Assembly: GCA_003553565.1 (NCBI GenBank)
Contig: PWER01000123.1
Location: 1 to 64,000 of the forward strand
DNA: 64,000 nt
Direction of reading: 5' to 3'
Origin: Nitriliruptoria bacterium
Lineage (GTDB): Bacteria; Actinomycetota; Nitriliruptoria; Euzebyales; Egibacteraceae
Shown here: positions 17,498-25,162 of the stretch, piece by piece
How positions within the stretch are numbered: the stretch's first letter is position 1
Layout of the letters: the number at the start of each line of letters is the position of its first letter
Translations under genes and position numbers: made by a program
Notes under the pieces: generated by a model
What the model was told of the DNA's origin: nothing
Database searches by the model: none
Seen by the model: the letters and a program-made list of their open reading frames with translations, nothing else

Positions 17498-17629
17498 CTA
17501 CTCGCAGCACTTGCCGACCCAGCCGCAGGCGTCACAGCGCCCGTGCGCGCCCTCGGGTCGCAGGACGGCGGCGAAGCACGCGGGGCACAGCTCGCCTGCC
17601 TGGTTGCCACACGCCGGCGTGTCAGCCAT
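17498..17629 (-). CDS. 43-residue zinc-ribbon-like small protein
   Basis: A short frame from the ATG at 17629 to TAG at 17498, with a strong GAGGAGGG site 5 bases before the start. The product has paired cysteines LCPAC and RCDACGW, a further Cys near residue 7, and ends KCCE, which suits one zinc-ribbon fold. The spacing CPxC-N15-CxxC is compatible with metal binding. It lies between the Rpf-like gene and mgtE on the same strand; a 27-base tandem repeat occupies the space upstream. Function unknown. The frame also stays open upstream through the repeat, so a longer form is conceivable. Confidence 0.55.
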   Translation of the reverse strand: MADTPACGNQAGELCPACFAAVLRPEGAHGRCDACGWVGKCCE

Positions 17630-17684
17630 CAGCACCCTCCTCGGTCCTCCCGAGCGGTCGCAGGATACGCCCCCGCGCCCGGCG

Positions 17685-17760
17685 CCCGAAGGAGGCGCCG
17701 ACGTGACAGAGCCCGAAGGAGGCGCCGACAGGACAGAGCCCGAAGGAAGCGCCGACGTGA
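17685..17760. repeat. 27-base tandem repeat, about 2.8 copies
   Basis: Units start at 17685, 17712 and 17739, with the core CCCGAAGGAGGCGCCGAC followed by a variable GTGACAGAG-type end. Copies 1 and 2 differ at two bases; copy 3 differs more at its end. The period is a multiple of three and the region stays open leftward in frame with the zinc-ribbon gene (it would read SAPPSGSVT-like repeats). It sits in the 206-base gap between the Rpf-like gene and the zinc-ribbon gene. Confidence 0.85.
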
Positions 17761-17835
17761 GCGGCTGGGCCCGGACATGCGAGGTGGCCGGCCGCAGGGA
17801 GCGCGGCCGGCCACGGGGTCTGGCGGTGCGGGTGG

Positions 17836-18528
17836 CTAGCGCAGGCCGAGCGCGCTCGAGCACGCCGGCCAGGCGCCCCAGCCCTGGCTGGCCAGCACGT
17901 TCTCCGCGATGGCGATCTCCTGCTCGCGGCTGGCCTGGTGGGCGTTCGCGGCGTACTGGTGGCCGCCGTGCGCCTCCCAGGTCTGCGGGTGGAACTGCAG
18001 CCCGCCGTAGTAGCCGTTGCCGGTGTTGATCGACCAGTCGCCGTTGGACTCGCACTCGGCCAGCGCGTCCCAGGTGCTGCCGGCGACCGCGCCGCTGGTC
18101 TGCGGCTCCGGCTCGGGCTCGGACTCCGGTGCCGGCTCCGGCTCGGGCTCGGGCTCAGGGTCGGGCTCGGGCTCAGGGTCCGGCTCGGGCTCGGGCTCGG
18201 CCTCGGCCTCGGCCTCCGAGCTGGGCACCGGATCGGGCTCGGCGGGTGGGATGATCAGCACCTGGCCTGGCAGGATCAGGTTGGGGTCGTCGAGCTTGGT
18301 GTTCTCCTCGAACAACCGCTGCCACGTGGTGGAGAACTCCTCGGCGATCGCCGTGAGCGTGTCGCCGCGCTCCACGGTGTGCTCGCGCTCGTCGTCGCTG
18401 GCACCGTCATCGGCGAAGGCGGGCGCGACGACCAGCGTGGCGGCGAATGCCGCGCCGGCGATCAGGATGGGGGTGCGGTGCACGTGCTGCTCGCGGGCTT
18501 GGGTCCGGCGCAGAGGGAGCAGTGCCAT
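17836..18528 (-). CDS. LysM and resuscitation-promoting-factor-like secreted protein
   Basis: 230 residues: signal peptide (about 1-39, [18 protein letters not shown]), one LysM domain (about 47-92, [16 protein letters not shown] to [10 protein letters not shown]), a linker of Pro-Glu/Asp-Pro repeats (about 93-147), and a C-terminal Rpf domain (about 150-230) with [20 protein letters not shown] and [17 protein letters not shown]. The catalytic glutamate of the Rpf transglycosylase fold is present in ECESNGDW. It probably binds peptidoglycan through LysM and cleaves it to aid growth or resuscitation from dormancy. The ATG at 18528 is chosen because the signal peptide begins there. It is divergent from the ABA4-like gene. 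Confidence 0.9.
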   Translation of the reverse strand: MALLPLRRTQAREQHVHRTPILIAGAAFAATLVVAPAFADDGASDDEREHTVERGDTLTAIAEEFSTTWQRLFEENTKLDDPNLILPGQVLIIPPAEPDPVPSSEAEAEAEPEPEPDPEPEPDPEPEPEPEPAPESEPEPEPQTSGAVAGSTWDALAECESNGDWSINTGNGYYGGLQFHPQTWEAHGGHQYAANAHQASREQEIAIAENVLASQGWGAWPACSSALGLR

Positions 18529-18720
18529 GATGGGTCCGTTCGTCGAAGTGATGACGAGGCCGTGCTGCCCCTCGCCGGCGGCTCGTCCCGGCGCGAGCCG
18601 CTCGTCGGCGCCGCTACCGTGGTGCGAGGTCACCGTACGGAGGCCCACGCCGCCCGCTGCGGTCGTGACCTGCCCGTGCGGGCAGGGATCTGCCGATCGG
18701 ACAGGGGCAGGAGCGACGCC

Positions 18721-19143
18721 ATGGAACCGACCTTCAAGCGCCTGTACAGGGCCGTCACGATGAGCACGGCGCCGGTGTGGATCGCGCTGATCGTGGCTCC
18801 CCGGGCGAGGGTGACGCGCCGGCTCGCCGAGGCCGCGCCGGCGCTCGCCGCAGGCCTCGGGGTGGTCTACGGCGGGCTGCTGGTGGCCTCGGGCGACGAC
18901 GGCGAGCGAGTCGATTTCCGTGACGCGGACAGCGTTCGTGCCGGCCTTGCCACCGGCCCGGGGTTCGTGGCCGCGTGGACCCACATGGTCGCGCTCGACC
19001 TCGTCGCGGGGCGCTGGATCTGGGAGCGGGGCCTGTCGGAGGGGCGCTCGACGCGGCTGGCGCTGCTGCTCACCTGGTTCGCCGGTCCGCTGGGCGTGCT
19101 GTGGTTCTCGGTGCAGCGGCGCCTGCGTCCGCGCACCGGCTGA
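18721..19143 (+). CDS. ABA4-like (DUF4281) membrane protein
   Basis: 140 residues, with about four membrane helices: [13 protein letters not shown], a helix near 40-60, [21 protein letters not shown] and a C-terminal [19 protein letters not shown]. The central W-x-H-x-x-x-x-D-L-x-x-G-x-W-I segment and the GPLG near the end are the DUF4281/ABA4-like signature; the plant member acts in neoxanthin formation, and the bacterial role is unknown. The ATG at 18721 follows GGCAGGAGCGACGCC. It converges with the molybdoenzyme gene across a 24-base palindrome. Confidence 0.75.
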   Translation: MEPTFKRLYRAVTMSTAPVWIALIVAPRARVTRRLAEAAPALAAGLGVVYGGLLVASGDDGERVDFRDADSVRAGLATGPGFVAAWTHMVALDLVAGRWIWERGLSEGRSTRLALLLTWFAGPLGVLWFSVQRRLRPRTG

Positions 19144-19222
19144 TCGGCCAGGTCACCGAAACTCCCACGAGCCGCCGGTAGGGTTCCGCTGCGGCGCAGC
19201 GGTGCGCTCACCGCCCCCTCGT

Positions 19223-19246
19223 CCGTGGGCGGCTAGCCGCCCACGG
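19223..19246. terminator. 24-base perfect palindrome at the molybdoenzyme stop codon
   Basis: The 12-base half CCGTGGGCGGCT (19223-19234) is followed directly by its exact complement (19235-19246). The TAG stop of the leftward gene (19235-19233) lies at the centre. Placed between two convergent genes it probably ends transcription in both directions; the hairpin overlaps the last codons rather than following them. Confidence 0.6.
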
Positions 19247-20798
19247 TGACCTCGACGGTGTGCCAGCCCGTCGCCCCATCCGGGCGCGGGTCGCTGCGCT
19301 GACCGGTCTGGGTGCGCCCGTCGCCACCGACGACCCGCGCGCGCAGCGTGTGCTGCCCGGACTCGGCCTCCCACGGCAGGTGCCACTGGCGCCAGGCGGC
19401 GACGCCCAGCTCGGGGCCGAGCTCCGCTGCCTGCCAGTCCCCGCCGTCGACCTGCACCTCGACGGCCTCGACGCCCACCATCGGCGCCCAGGCGACCCCG
19501 GCGACCGCCGTCGTGCCGGCCTGCAGCGACTGTCCCGGGCGCGGCACGTCGATGCGGGCGGCCCGGCGCATCGGCGCCTCCTTCGCCCAGCCGCGAGGGA
19601 TCCAGTAGGCGTCGTAGTCCCAGGGGGTCAGCTCGATCTCGATCAGCCACTTCGTCGCCGACACGTAGCCGAACAGCCCAGGGACGATCAGGCGGGCCGG
19701 GAAGCCGTGGCGGGCGGGCAGCGGCTCGCCGTTCATGCCGATGGCCACGAGCGCGTCGCGCCCGTCCAGCACCTCCAGGGGGAATCCGGCGTCCCACCCG
19801 TCGGTTGCGCGGCCCACCACCTGCTCGGCGCCGGGCAGGACGCCCGCGCGGTCGAGCAGCTCGTCCAGGCGCACCCCCGTCCACCGCGCGGTGCCCACCA
19901 GGTCGCCACCCACCTCGTTGGACACGCAGGCCAGCGTGATGTCGGCTTCGACCTGCGGCAGGTCGCGCAGCGCCTCGTAGGTCAGGGTCAGCGGCTCCTC
20001 GACGAGCCCGCGCACGCGCAGCACCCAGTTGCCGGCGTCGACGCGGGGGACGGTCACCGCGGTGTCGATGCGATAGAAGTCCTCGACCGGCGTGAGCACC
20101 GGGTCGATGCCCTCCACCTGCCGGCCCAGGTCCCGCGGCAGCGGCCCGGCGGCCTGCGCGGGCTCGGGCAGGCTCAGGTCGCTGGGCGAGAGCGCGAGCG
20201 CGCGACGCGCACCCAGCCAGCGACCACCGGCGGTGGACAGCACCGCCACCGCCCCGAGGGCCACCAGGCCCCCTACGAGGCGGCGGCGCTCCTGCGACGT
20301 GGCAGCGTCCTCGTGCGGGGTGGGCCGCACCGCCACGGCGGCTCGCGGGAGCAGGTCGGACCCCACGGCGACGAGTCGCAGCACCGCACCGGTGACCAGC
20401 GCGGCGGGCACGACCGCGAGCGCGGCGAGCTGCTCGCCGGCGCTGAGCGCTGGACCGGCGCCCAGGACGGCTGCGACGGCGATCAGGGCGGAGGCGAGCT
20501 GCCAGCTCCGTCGAGCCAGCAGCCCCACACCCGCGCCCAACGCCAGCGCGACCACCACGACCGCGGTCAGGGTCAGCGGACGCGCCAGCCCACCGAGCGC
20601 ATCGATCGCGGTCGTCGCCAGCCCACCCGGGGCCAGCACGATGACGGTCTCGGCCAGGGCTCCCAGCGGCGTGGGGACGCCCAGCGCCCCGGCGGCCAGC
20701 TCGGAGACCCCGAGCCCGGCCGCGACAGCGCCCGTCCCCGCGAGCGCCGCCACCCGTGGCGACACGCTCTGGCTGCGATCAGGATCCACGAGGCTCAC
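19233..20798 (-). CDS. Membrane-anchored sulfite-oxidase-family molybdopterin oxidoreductase
   Basis: About 521 residues from a GTG at 20798; alternative GTG starts exist at 20855 and 20789 and none has a clear SD. About five or six membrane helices (about 10-190) are followed by the oxidoreductase molybdopterin domain (about 220-410) and a C-terminal Mo-co dimerisation domain (about 425-520). The molybdenum-ligand cysteine is C291 in ITLACVSNEVGGD, and the pterin-binding GYVSATKWLIEIELTPW follows. The substrate (sulfite or another oxide) is unknown, and no cytochrome partner is adjacent. moaA and a DUF6457-type gene lie 30 kb away in the same window. It is divergent from ppk. Confidence 0.88.
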   Translation of the reverse strand: MSLVDPDRSQSVSPRVAALAGTGAVAAGLGVSELAAGALGVPTPLGALAETVIVLAPGGLATTAIDALGGLARPLTLTAVVVVALALGAGVGLLARRSWQLASALIAVAAVLGAGPALSAGEQLAALAVVPAALVTGAVLRLVAVGSDLLPRAAVAVRPTPHEDAATSQERRRLVGGLVALGAVAVLSTAGGRWLGARRALALSPSDLSLPEPAQAAGPLPRDLGRQVEGIDPVLTPVEDFYRIDTAVTVPRVDAGNWVLRVRGLVEEPLTLTYEALRDLPQVEADITLACVSNEVGGDLVGTARWTGVRLDELLDRAGVLPGAEQVVGRATDGWDAGFPLEVLDGRDALVAIGMNGEPLPARHGFPARLIVPGLFGYVSATKWLIEIELTPWDYDAYWIPRGWAKEAPMRRAARIDVPRPGQSLQAGTTAVAGVAWAPMVGVEAVEVQVDGGDWQAAELGPELGVAAWRQWHLPWEAESGQHTLRARVVGGDGRTQTGQRSDPRPDGATGWHTVEVTVGG

Positions 20799-20887
20799 CG
20801 TACCCAGCGCCGCGCCGTCGACCCGCGCCGCACCACCGACCCGGCGGCACGTCACTAGGCGTCGCCGCCGCGGCCCGGTAGGATGTC

Positions 20888-23059
20888 ATGCCCACCATGT
20901 CCGATCCTGCGCAGCCCGCACCGCCCACGGCGGCAACCCGAGACCCGACGCTCGGGCGTGCACCGCTGCGCCCGGTGCCCGACCTCGACGATCCGGGGCT
21001 GTACGTCAACCGCGAGCTGTCGTGGCTCGAGTTCAACCGACGCGTGCTGGCCCAGGCCACCGACTCGACGGTCCCGCTGCTGGAGCGGCTGCGGTTCGTG
21101 GCCATCTTCGCCAACAACCTCGACGAGTTCTTCATGGTGCGCGTGGCGGGCCTCAAGCAGCGCCACGAGGCCGGCTCGACCCGCAAGGCGATCGACGGCA
21201 TGACGCCAGGCGAGCAGCTCGAGGCGATCTCGCGCCGGCTGCGCCCGCTGGTGGCCACCGCCACCGAGGTGCTCCACCACCAGCTGCTGCCGCTGCTGGG
21301 CCGCGAAGGCATCGCGGTGCGCTCGGCCGCCGACCTCGACGCGGAGGAGGACGCCGCCGTCACCGCCGAGTTCGACGAGGAGATCTTCCCCGTCCTCACC
21401 CCGCTCGCGGTGGACCCCGGGCACCCCTTCCCCTACATCTCCAACCTCTCGCTGTCGCTGGCGGTCACGATCCGCAACCCCGACACCGGCCAGCGCCGCT
21501 TCGCTCGCGTGAAGGTGCCAAGCGTCCTTCCGCGGTTCGTGGCGCTGCCCGACGGGCGCTCGTTCGTGCCGCTGGAGGAGGTCATCGAGGCGCGGCTCGA
21601 CCGTCTCTTCCCCGGCATGGAGGTGCTGGAGGCGCATCCCTTCCGGGTGACGCGCAACAGCGACCTCGACCTCGAGGAGGAGGAGGCCGACGACCTCCTC
21701 ATGGCCGTCGAGGAGACCCTTCGGCGGCGGCGCTTCGGTGCGGTGGTGCGCCTCGAGGTGTCGGCCGACATGCCCGAGCGCGTGCGGCGCACGCTCGCCG
21801 CCGAGCTCGACGTGCCCGACGACCACGTCTACACCTGCGAGGGCATGCTCGGCCAGCACGACCTGTCGCAGCTGGCCGACCTGGACCGCCCGGACCTGCA
21901 CTGGGAGCCCTTCGAGCCGGCCACCCCGCCGGTGTTCGCCAACGCCATGCGGGACGCCGACATGTTCGCGGCGATCCGCCACGGCGACGTGCTGGTCCAC
22001 CATCCCTACGACAGCTTCGAGGGGTCGGTCCAGCGCTTCATCACCGCCGCCGCTGACGACCCGGACGTGCTGGCGATCAAGCAGACGCTGTATCGCACCT
22101 CGGGCGACTCGCCGGTGGTGCAGGCGCTCATCCGCGCGGCCGAGGCCGGCAAGGGGGTGGTGGCGCTCGTCGAGCTGAAGGCCCGCTTCGACGAGGAGGC
22201 CAACATCAACTGGGCGCGCCGCCTGGAGCGCGCCGGGGTCCACGTGGTGTACGGCCTCGTGGGGCTCAAGACCCACACCAAGACCTCGCTGGTGGTGCGC
22301 CGCGACCCCGATGGGATCCGCCGGTACGCCCACATCGGGACCGGCAACTACAACCCGAAGACGGCCAAGCTCTACACCGACCTGGGCCTGTTCACCTGCG
22401 ACGGTGAGATCGGCGCCGACCTCACCGACCTGTTCAACGTGCTGACCGGCTACGCCCGGCACGTCGGCTACCGCGAGCTGATGGTGGCACCGACCACCCT
22501 GCGCTCGGGGATCCGCGAGCGCATCCAGCGCGAGATCGACGTCGAGGCCAGCGGCGAGCGTCGTGGGCTCATCCGGCTGAAGATCAACAGCCTGATCGAC
22601 CGCGAGCTGATCCGCGACCTGTATCGGGCGTCGGCGGCCGGGGGGCGCTGCGAGCTGCTGGTCCGCGGCATCTGCGGGCTCCGCCCCGAGGTGCCCGACG
22701 TCAGCGACCGCATCCGCGTGATCTCGGTCGTGGGCCGGCTGCTGGAGCACAGCCGCATCTGGCAGTTCGGCCCCGAGGAGGTCTGGATCGGCTCGGCCGA
22801 CTGGATGGAGCGCAACCTGGATCGCCGCGTCGAGGCCATGACCCCGGTCAAGGATCCGGGCCTGCGCGACGAGCTGATCTGGGTGCTCGACCTGATGCTG
22901 GCCGACAACGTGCAGGCGTGGCGCCTGGCCGCCGATGGCTCCTGGGCCCAGCGCTTCCCCGGCGACGGGGAGGTCCCGATCGACAGCCAGCACCTGCTCA
23001 TGCGCCGGGCACGGGCGCTGGCCGAGGGCCACGCGGACCCGACCGACGGCCTGCCCTAG
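20888..23059 (+). CDS. ppk: Polyphosphate kinase 1
   Basis: 723 residues, standard PPK1 length and four-domain layout: N domain (about 38-145, YVNRELSWLEFNRRVLAQA and FANNLDEFFMVRVAGLKQRH), head domain (about 150-350) and two phospholipase-D-like C domains. The autophosphorylated histidine is His482 in YAHIGTGNYNPKTAKLYTD; the second conserved His lies in GLKTHTKTSLV. It polymerises the gamma phosphate of ATP into polyphosphate, probably at the membrane. ATG at 20888 with GGTAGGATGTC before it; a second ATG at 20897 is possible. A hairpin follows at 23085. Confidence 0.97.
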   Translation: MPTMSDPAQPAPPTAATRDPTLGRAPLRPVPDLDDPGLYVNRELSWLEFNRRVLAQATDSTVPLLERLRFVAIFANNLDEFFMVRVAGLKQRHEAGSTRKAIDGMTPGEQLEAISRRLRPLVATATEVLHHQLLPLLGREGIAVRSAADLDAEEDAAVTAEFDEEIFPVLTPLAVDPGHPFPYISNLSLSLAVTIRNPDTGQRRFARVKVPSVLPRFVALPDGRSFVPLEEVIEARLDRLFPGMEVLEAHPFRVTRNSDLDLEEEEADDLLMAVEETLRRRRFGAVVRLEVSADMPERVRRTLAAELDVPDDHVYTCEGMLGQHDLSQLADLDRPDLHWEPFEPATPPVFANAMRDADMFAAIRHGDVLVHHPYDSFEGSVQRFITAAADDPDVLAIKQTLYRTSGDSPVVQALIRAAEAGKGVVALVELKARFDEEANINWARRLERAGVHVVYGLVGLKTHTKTSLVVRRDPDGIRRYAHIGTGNYNPKTAKLYTDLGLFTCDGEIGADLTDLFNVLTGYARHVGYRELMVAPTTLRSGIRERIQREIDVEASGERRGLIRLKINSLIDRELIRDLYRASAAGGRCELLVRGICGLRPEVPDVSDRIRVISVVGRLLEHSRIWQFGPEEVWIGSADWMERNLDRRVEAMTPVKDPGLRDELIWVLDLMLADNVQAWRLAADGSWAQRFPGDGEVPIDSQHLLMRRARALAEGHADPTDGLP

Positions 23060-23084
23060 CCGCTGCGCATCTGAGGCAGCGCGC

Positions 23085-23109
23085 CGCGACGGTGAGGCAG
23101 GCCGTCGCG
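23085..23109 (+). terminator. Probable ppk terminator hairpin
   Basis: CGCGACGG (23085-23092) pairs with CCGTCGCG (23102-23109) around a 9-base loop, 25 bases after the ppk stop. No T run. Confidence 0.5.
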
Positions 23110-23151
23110 CTCGCACCCAGCCCGATCGCTCATACGCGGGATACCATGATC

Positions 23152-23214
23152 CGCTGGGCGCGCGTTGGACTCGCCGCGCGCCCGCGACGCACGCCCGCGA
23201 CCGCGCGCCCAGCG
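23152..23214. repeat. 13-base inverted repeat in the ABC-exporter leader
   Basis: CGCTGGGCGCGCG (23152-23164) is exactly complementary to 23202-23214, with 37 bases between. It lies 80-140 bases before the ABC gene start at 23294. Possible leader hairpin or second terminator for ppk. The rest of the 23060-23293 gap is GC-rich with a weak TACCAT (-10-like) near 23142. Confidence 0.55.
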
Positions 23215-23293
23215 CGCGCCAGAGCGTCTGCCCCCGCGCCCCACGCCGCCGCCCCCATCCGCACCACGCTGCACCACGCGAAGGAGCCGCCCG

Positions 23294-25162
23294 GTGTCCA
23301 CCGCCCTGGTCCGGCCGCACCGCCGCGGGATGCTGCGGCGCGGCTTCGCGCTGCTGGGGCGCGCAGTGCGAACCCAGCCCAAGGACTTCGCCATCGCGGT
23401 CAGCGGGGCGGTCCTGTTCGCGATGGGCATCCTCGCCCAGGCGCTGGTGCTGGGCTGGGTCACCGACGACGTCGTCGTGCCGACCATCGCCACCGGTGAC
23501 ATCAGCGCGCCGCTGCTCGCGGCCGCCTTCGGCGCGGTCCTCGCCGTCGGGGTGGCCAAGTCGCTGGGCATCATCTTCCGCCGCGTGTGGGCCTACCGGC
23601 TGCAGCTGGGCATGCAGGCCCGCTACCGCGCCGCGGTGGGCACCCAGTACCAGCGGCTGTCGCTGGCCTGGCACCGACGGCGTCGCACCGGGCGCCTGCT
23701 GGCCCACGCCAACGCCGATGCGGAGATGATGTTCTGGCCGCTCGCCCCGCTGCCATTCGCGGTCGGGGTGAGCGTGCTGCTGGTGGCCTCGCTCGGAGCG
23801 CTCGCGCTCACCGACTGGGCGCTGGCGCTGGTCGGGGCGCTGCTGATCCCGGCGATCCTGGCGACGAACCTGATCTACAACCGCGTGGCCGAGCAGCCCG
23901 CGGTCACCGTCCAGCAGCGCCGCGGTGACACCTCCGCGGCGGCGCACGAGGCCATCGACGGCGCCCTGGTGGTCAAGACGCTGGGCCGCGAGGACGCCGA
24001 GAGCGAGCGCTTCGCCCACGAGAGCGAGCGCCTGCGGTCGGCGCTGGTGCGGCTGGGCCACATCCGCGCGGTGTTCACCCCGACCATGGAGACGCTGCCC
24101 CAGATCGGGGTGCTCGCGATCCTGTCGGTCGGTGCCTGGCGCGTGGCCCAGGGGGCGATCACCACCGGCGACGTGGTCACGTTCAGCTATCTGCTGACCC
24201 TGATCGCCTTCCCGATCAGGGTGCTCGGCTTCGTGCTCGAGGAGCTGCCCACCGCCGTGGCGGGCGCCGACCGCGTCGACGGCGTGCTGGCCGCCGACGA
24301 GCACCTGCCCGGGGGCACCACGCCCCTGCCCACCCAGGAGGGCCCGGCGCCGGTGACCAGCGAGTCGGTCACCTTCCGCTACGACGAGACCGCCGACGCG
24401 CCGACGCTGGAGGCCCTGGACCTCGCGGTGCGCTCGGGCACCATCGTGGCCATCGTCGGTCCGACCGGGTCGGGCAAGTCCTCCCTCGTGGCGCTGCTGG
24501 CCCGCCTCTACGACCCCGACGTGGGCCGCTTGCGCCTGGACGGGGTCCCGCTGGATGACGCCGACCCCACGGGTCTGCGCCAGCAGGTGGCGGTGGCCTT
24601 CCAGGACGCGTTCCTGTTCGACGACACCGTGCGCGAGAACATCGCGCTCGGCGAGCCCTTCACCGACGCCGAGATCGTCGAGGCGGCCCGACTCGCCCAG
24701 GCCGACGGGTTCGTCGCGCAGCTCCCCCAGGGCTACGACACCGTCGTGGGCGAACGCGGGACGTCGCTGTCGGGCGGTCAGCGCCAGCGCATCGCGCTGG
24801 CTCGGGCACTGGTGCGCAAGCCGCGCCTGCTGGTGCTCGACGACGCGACCTCGAGCGTCGATCCGACCGTGGAGGCGCGCATCCTGGCGGGGCTGCGCTC
24901 GGCGTCGCTGCCCTCGACGGTGATCACCGTCGCCGCGCGCGCAGCGACCATCGCCGTGGCCGACGAGATCCTCTACCTCGAGCGCGGCCGCCTGGTCGGG
25001 CGCGGCACCCACGCCGAGCTGCTGGAGGTCCCCGGCTACCGCCGGATCGTCACCGCCGCCTCCGCCGGCGGGCACGGACCCGCGGAGTCACCGCACGAGC
25101 CCGCCGACGCGGTGGCCGACGAGCCCCGCGAGGACGGCCGGGCGCAGAGGAGGCAGCGATGA
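23294..25162 (+). CDS. ABC exporter half, subunit A (degenerate ATP site)
   Basis: 622 residues: six-helix exporter domain (about 20-325) then a nucleotide-binding domain (about 345-585). The Walker A GPTGSGKSS, Q-loop QDAFLFDD and signature LSGGQRQR are intact, but the Walker B glutamate is aspartate (LLVLDDATSSVD) and the H-loop histidine is alanine (VAARAAT). This is the pattern of the non-catalytic half in heterodimeric exporters (TM287/288 type). The GTG start at 23294 follows AAGGAG with 7 bases spacing. Its last codon overlaps the next gene's ATG (ATGA at 25159), so the two are translationally coupled. Substrate unknown. Confidence 0.92.
   Translation: MSTALVRPHRRGMLRRGFALLGRAVRTQPKDFAIAVSGAVLFAMGILAQALVLGWVTDDVVVPTIATGDISAPLLAAAFGAVLAVGVAKSLGIIFRRVWAYRLQLGMQARYRAAVGTQYQRLSLAWHRRRRTGRLLAHANADAEMMFWPLAPLPFAVGVSVLLVASLGALALTDWALALVGALLIPAILATNLIYNRVAEQPAVTVQQRRGDTSAAAHEAIDGALVVKTLGREDAESERFAHESERLRSALVRLGHIRAVFTPTMETLPQIGVLAILSVGAWRVAQGAITTGDVVTFSYLLTLIAFPIRVLGFVLEELPTAVAGADRVDGVLAADEHLPGGTTPLPTQEGPAPVTSESVTFRYDETADAPTLEALDLAVRSGTIVAIVGPTGSGKSSLVALLARLYDPDVGRLRLDGVPLDDADPTGLRQQVAVAFQDAFLFDDTVRENIALGEPFTDAEIVEAARLAQADGFVAQLPQGYDTVVGERGTSLSGGQRQRIALARALVRKPRLLVLDDATSSVDPTVEARILAGLRSASLPSTVITVAARAATIAVADEILYLERGRLVGRGTHAELLEVPGYRRIVTAASAGGHGPAESPHEPADAVADEPREDGRAQRRQR

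Noticed and set aside
17685-17760. Short CRISPR-like array
   Set aside because: The 27-base units are directly adjacent with no spacers, and no cas genes are present. It is a simple tandem repeat.
18529-18800. Possible cyclic-di-AMP (ydaO) riboswitch before the Rpf-like gene
   Set aside because: A stretch reading CTCGCACCACGGTAGCGGC on the minus strand resembles the 3' end of the motif, but the conserved GGGGAACC and GGGGTGAATC blocks are not present and the region overlaps the divergent gene's start.
20855-25075. Very long open frame on the minus strand opposite ppk and the ABC exporter
   Set aside because: It has no recognisable domains, is rich in His/Arg/Asp/Gln/Gly as expected from the antisense of GC-rich genes, and lies entirely over well-supported plus-strand genes.
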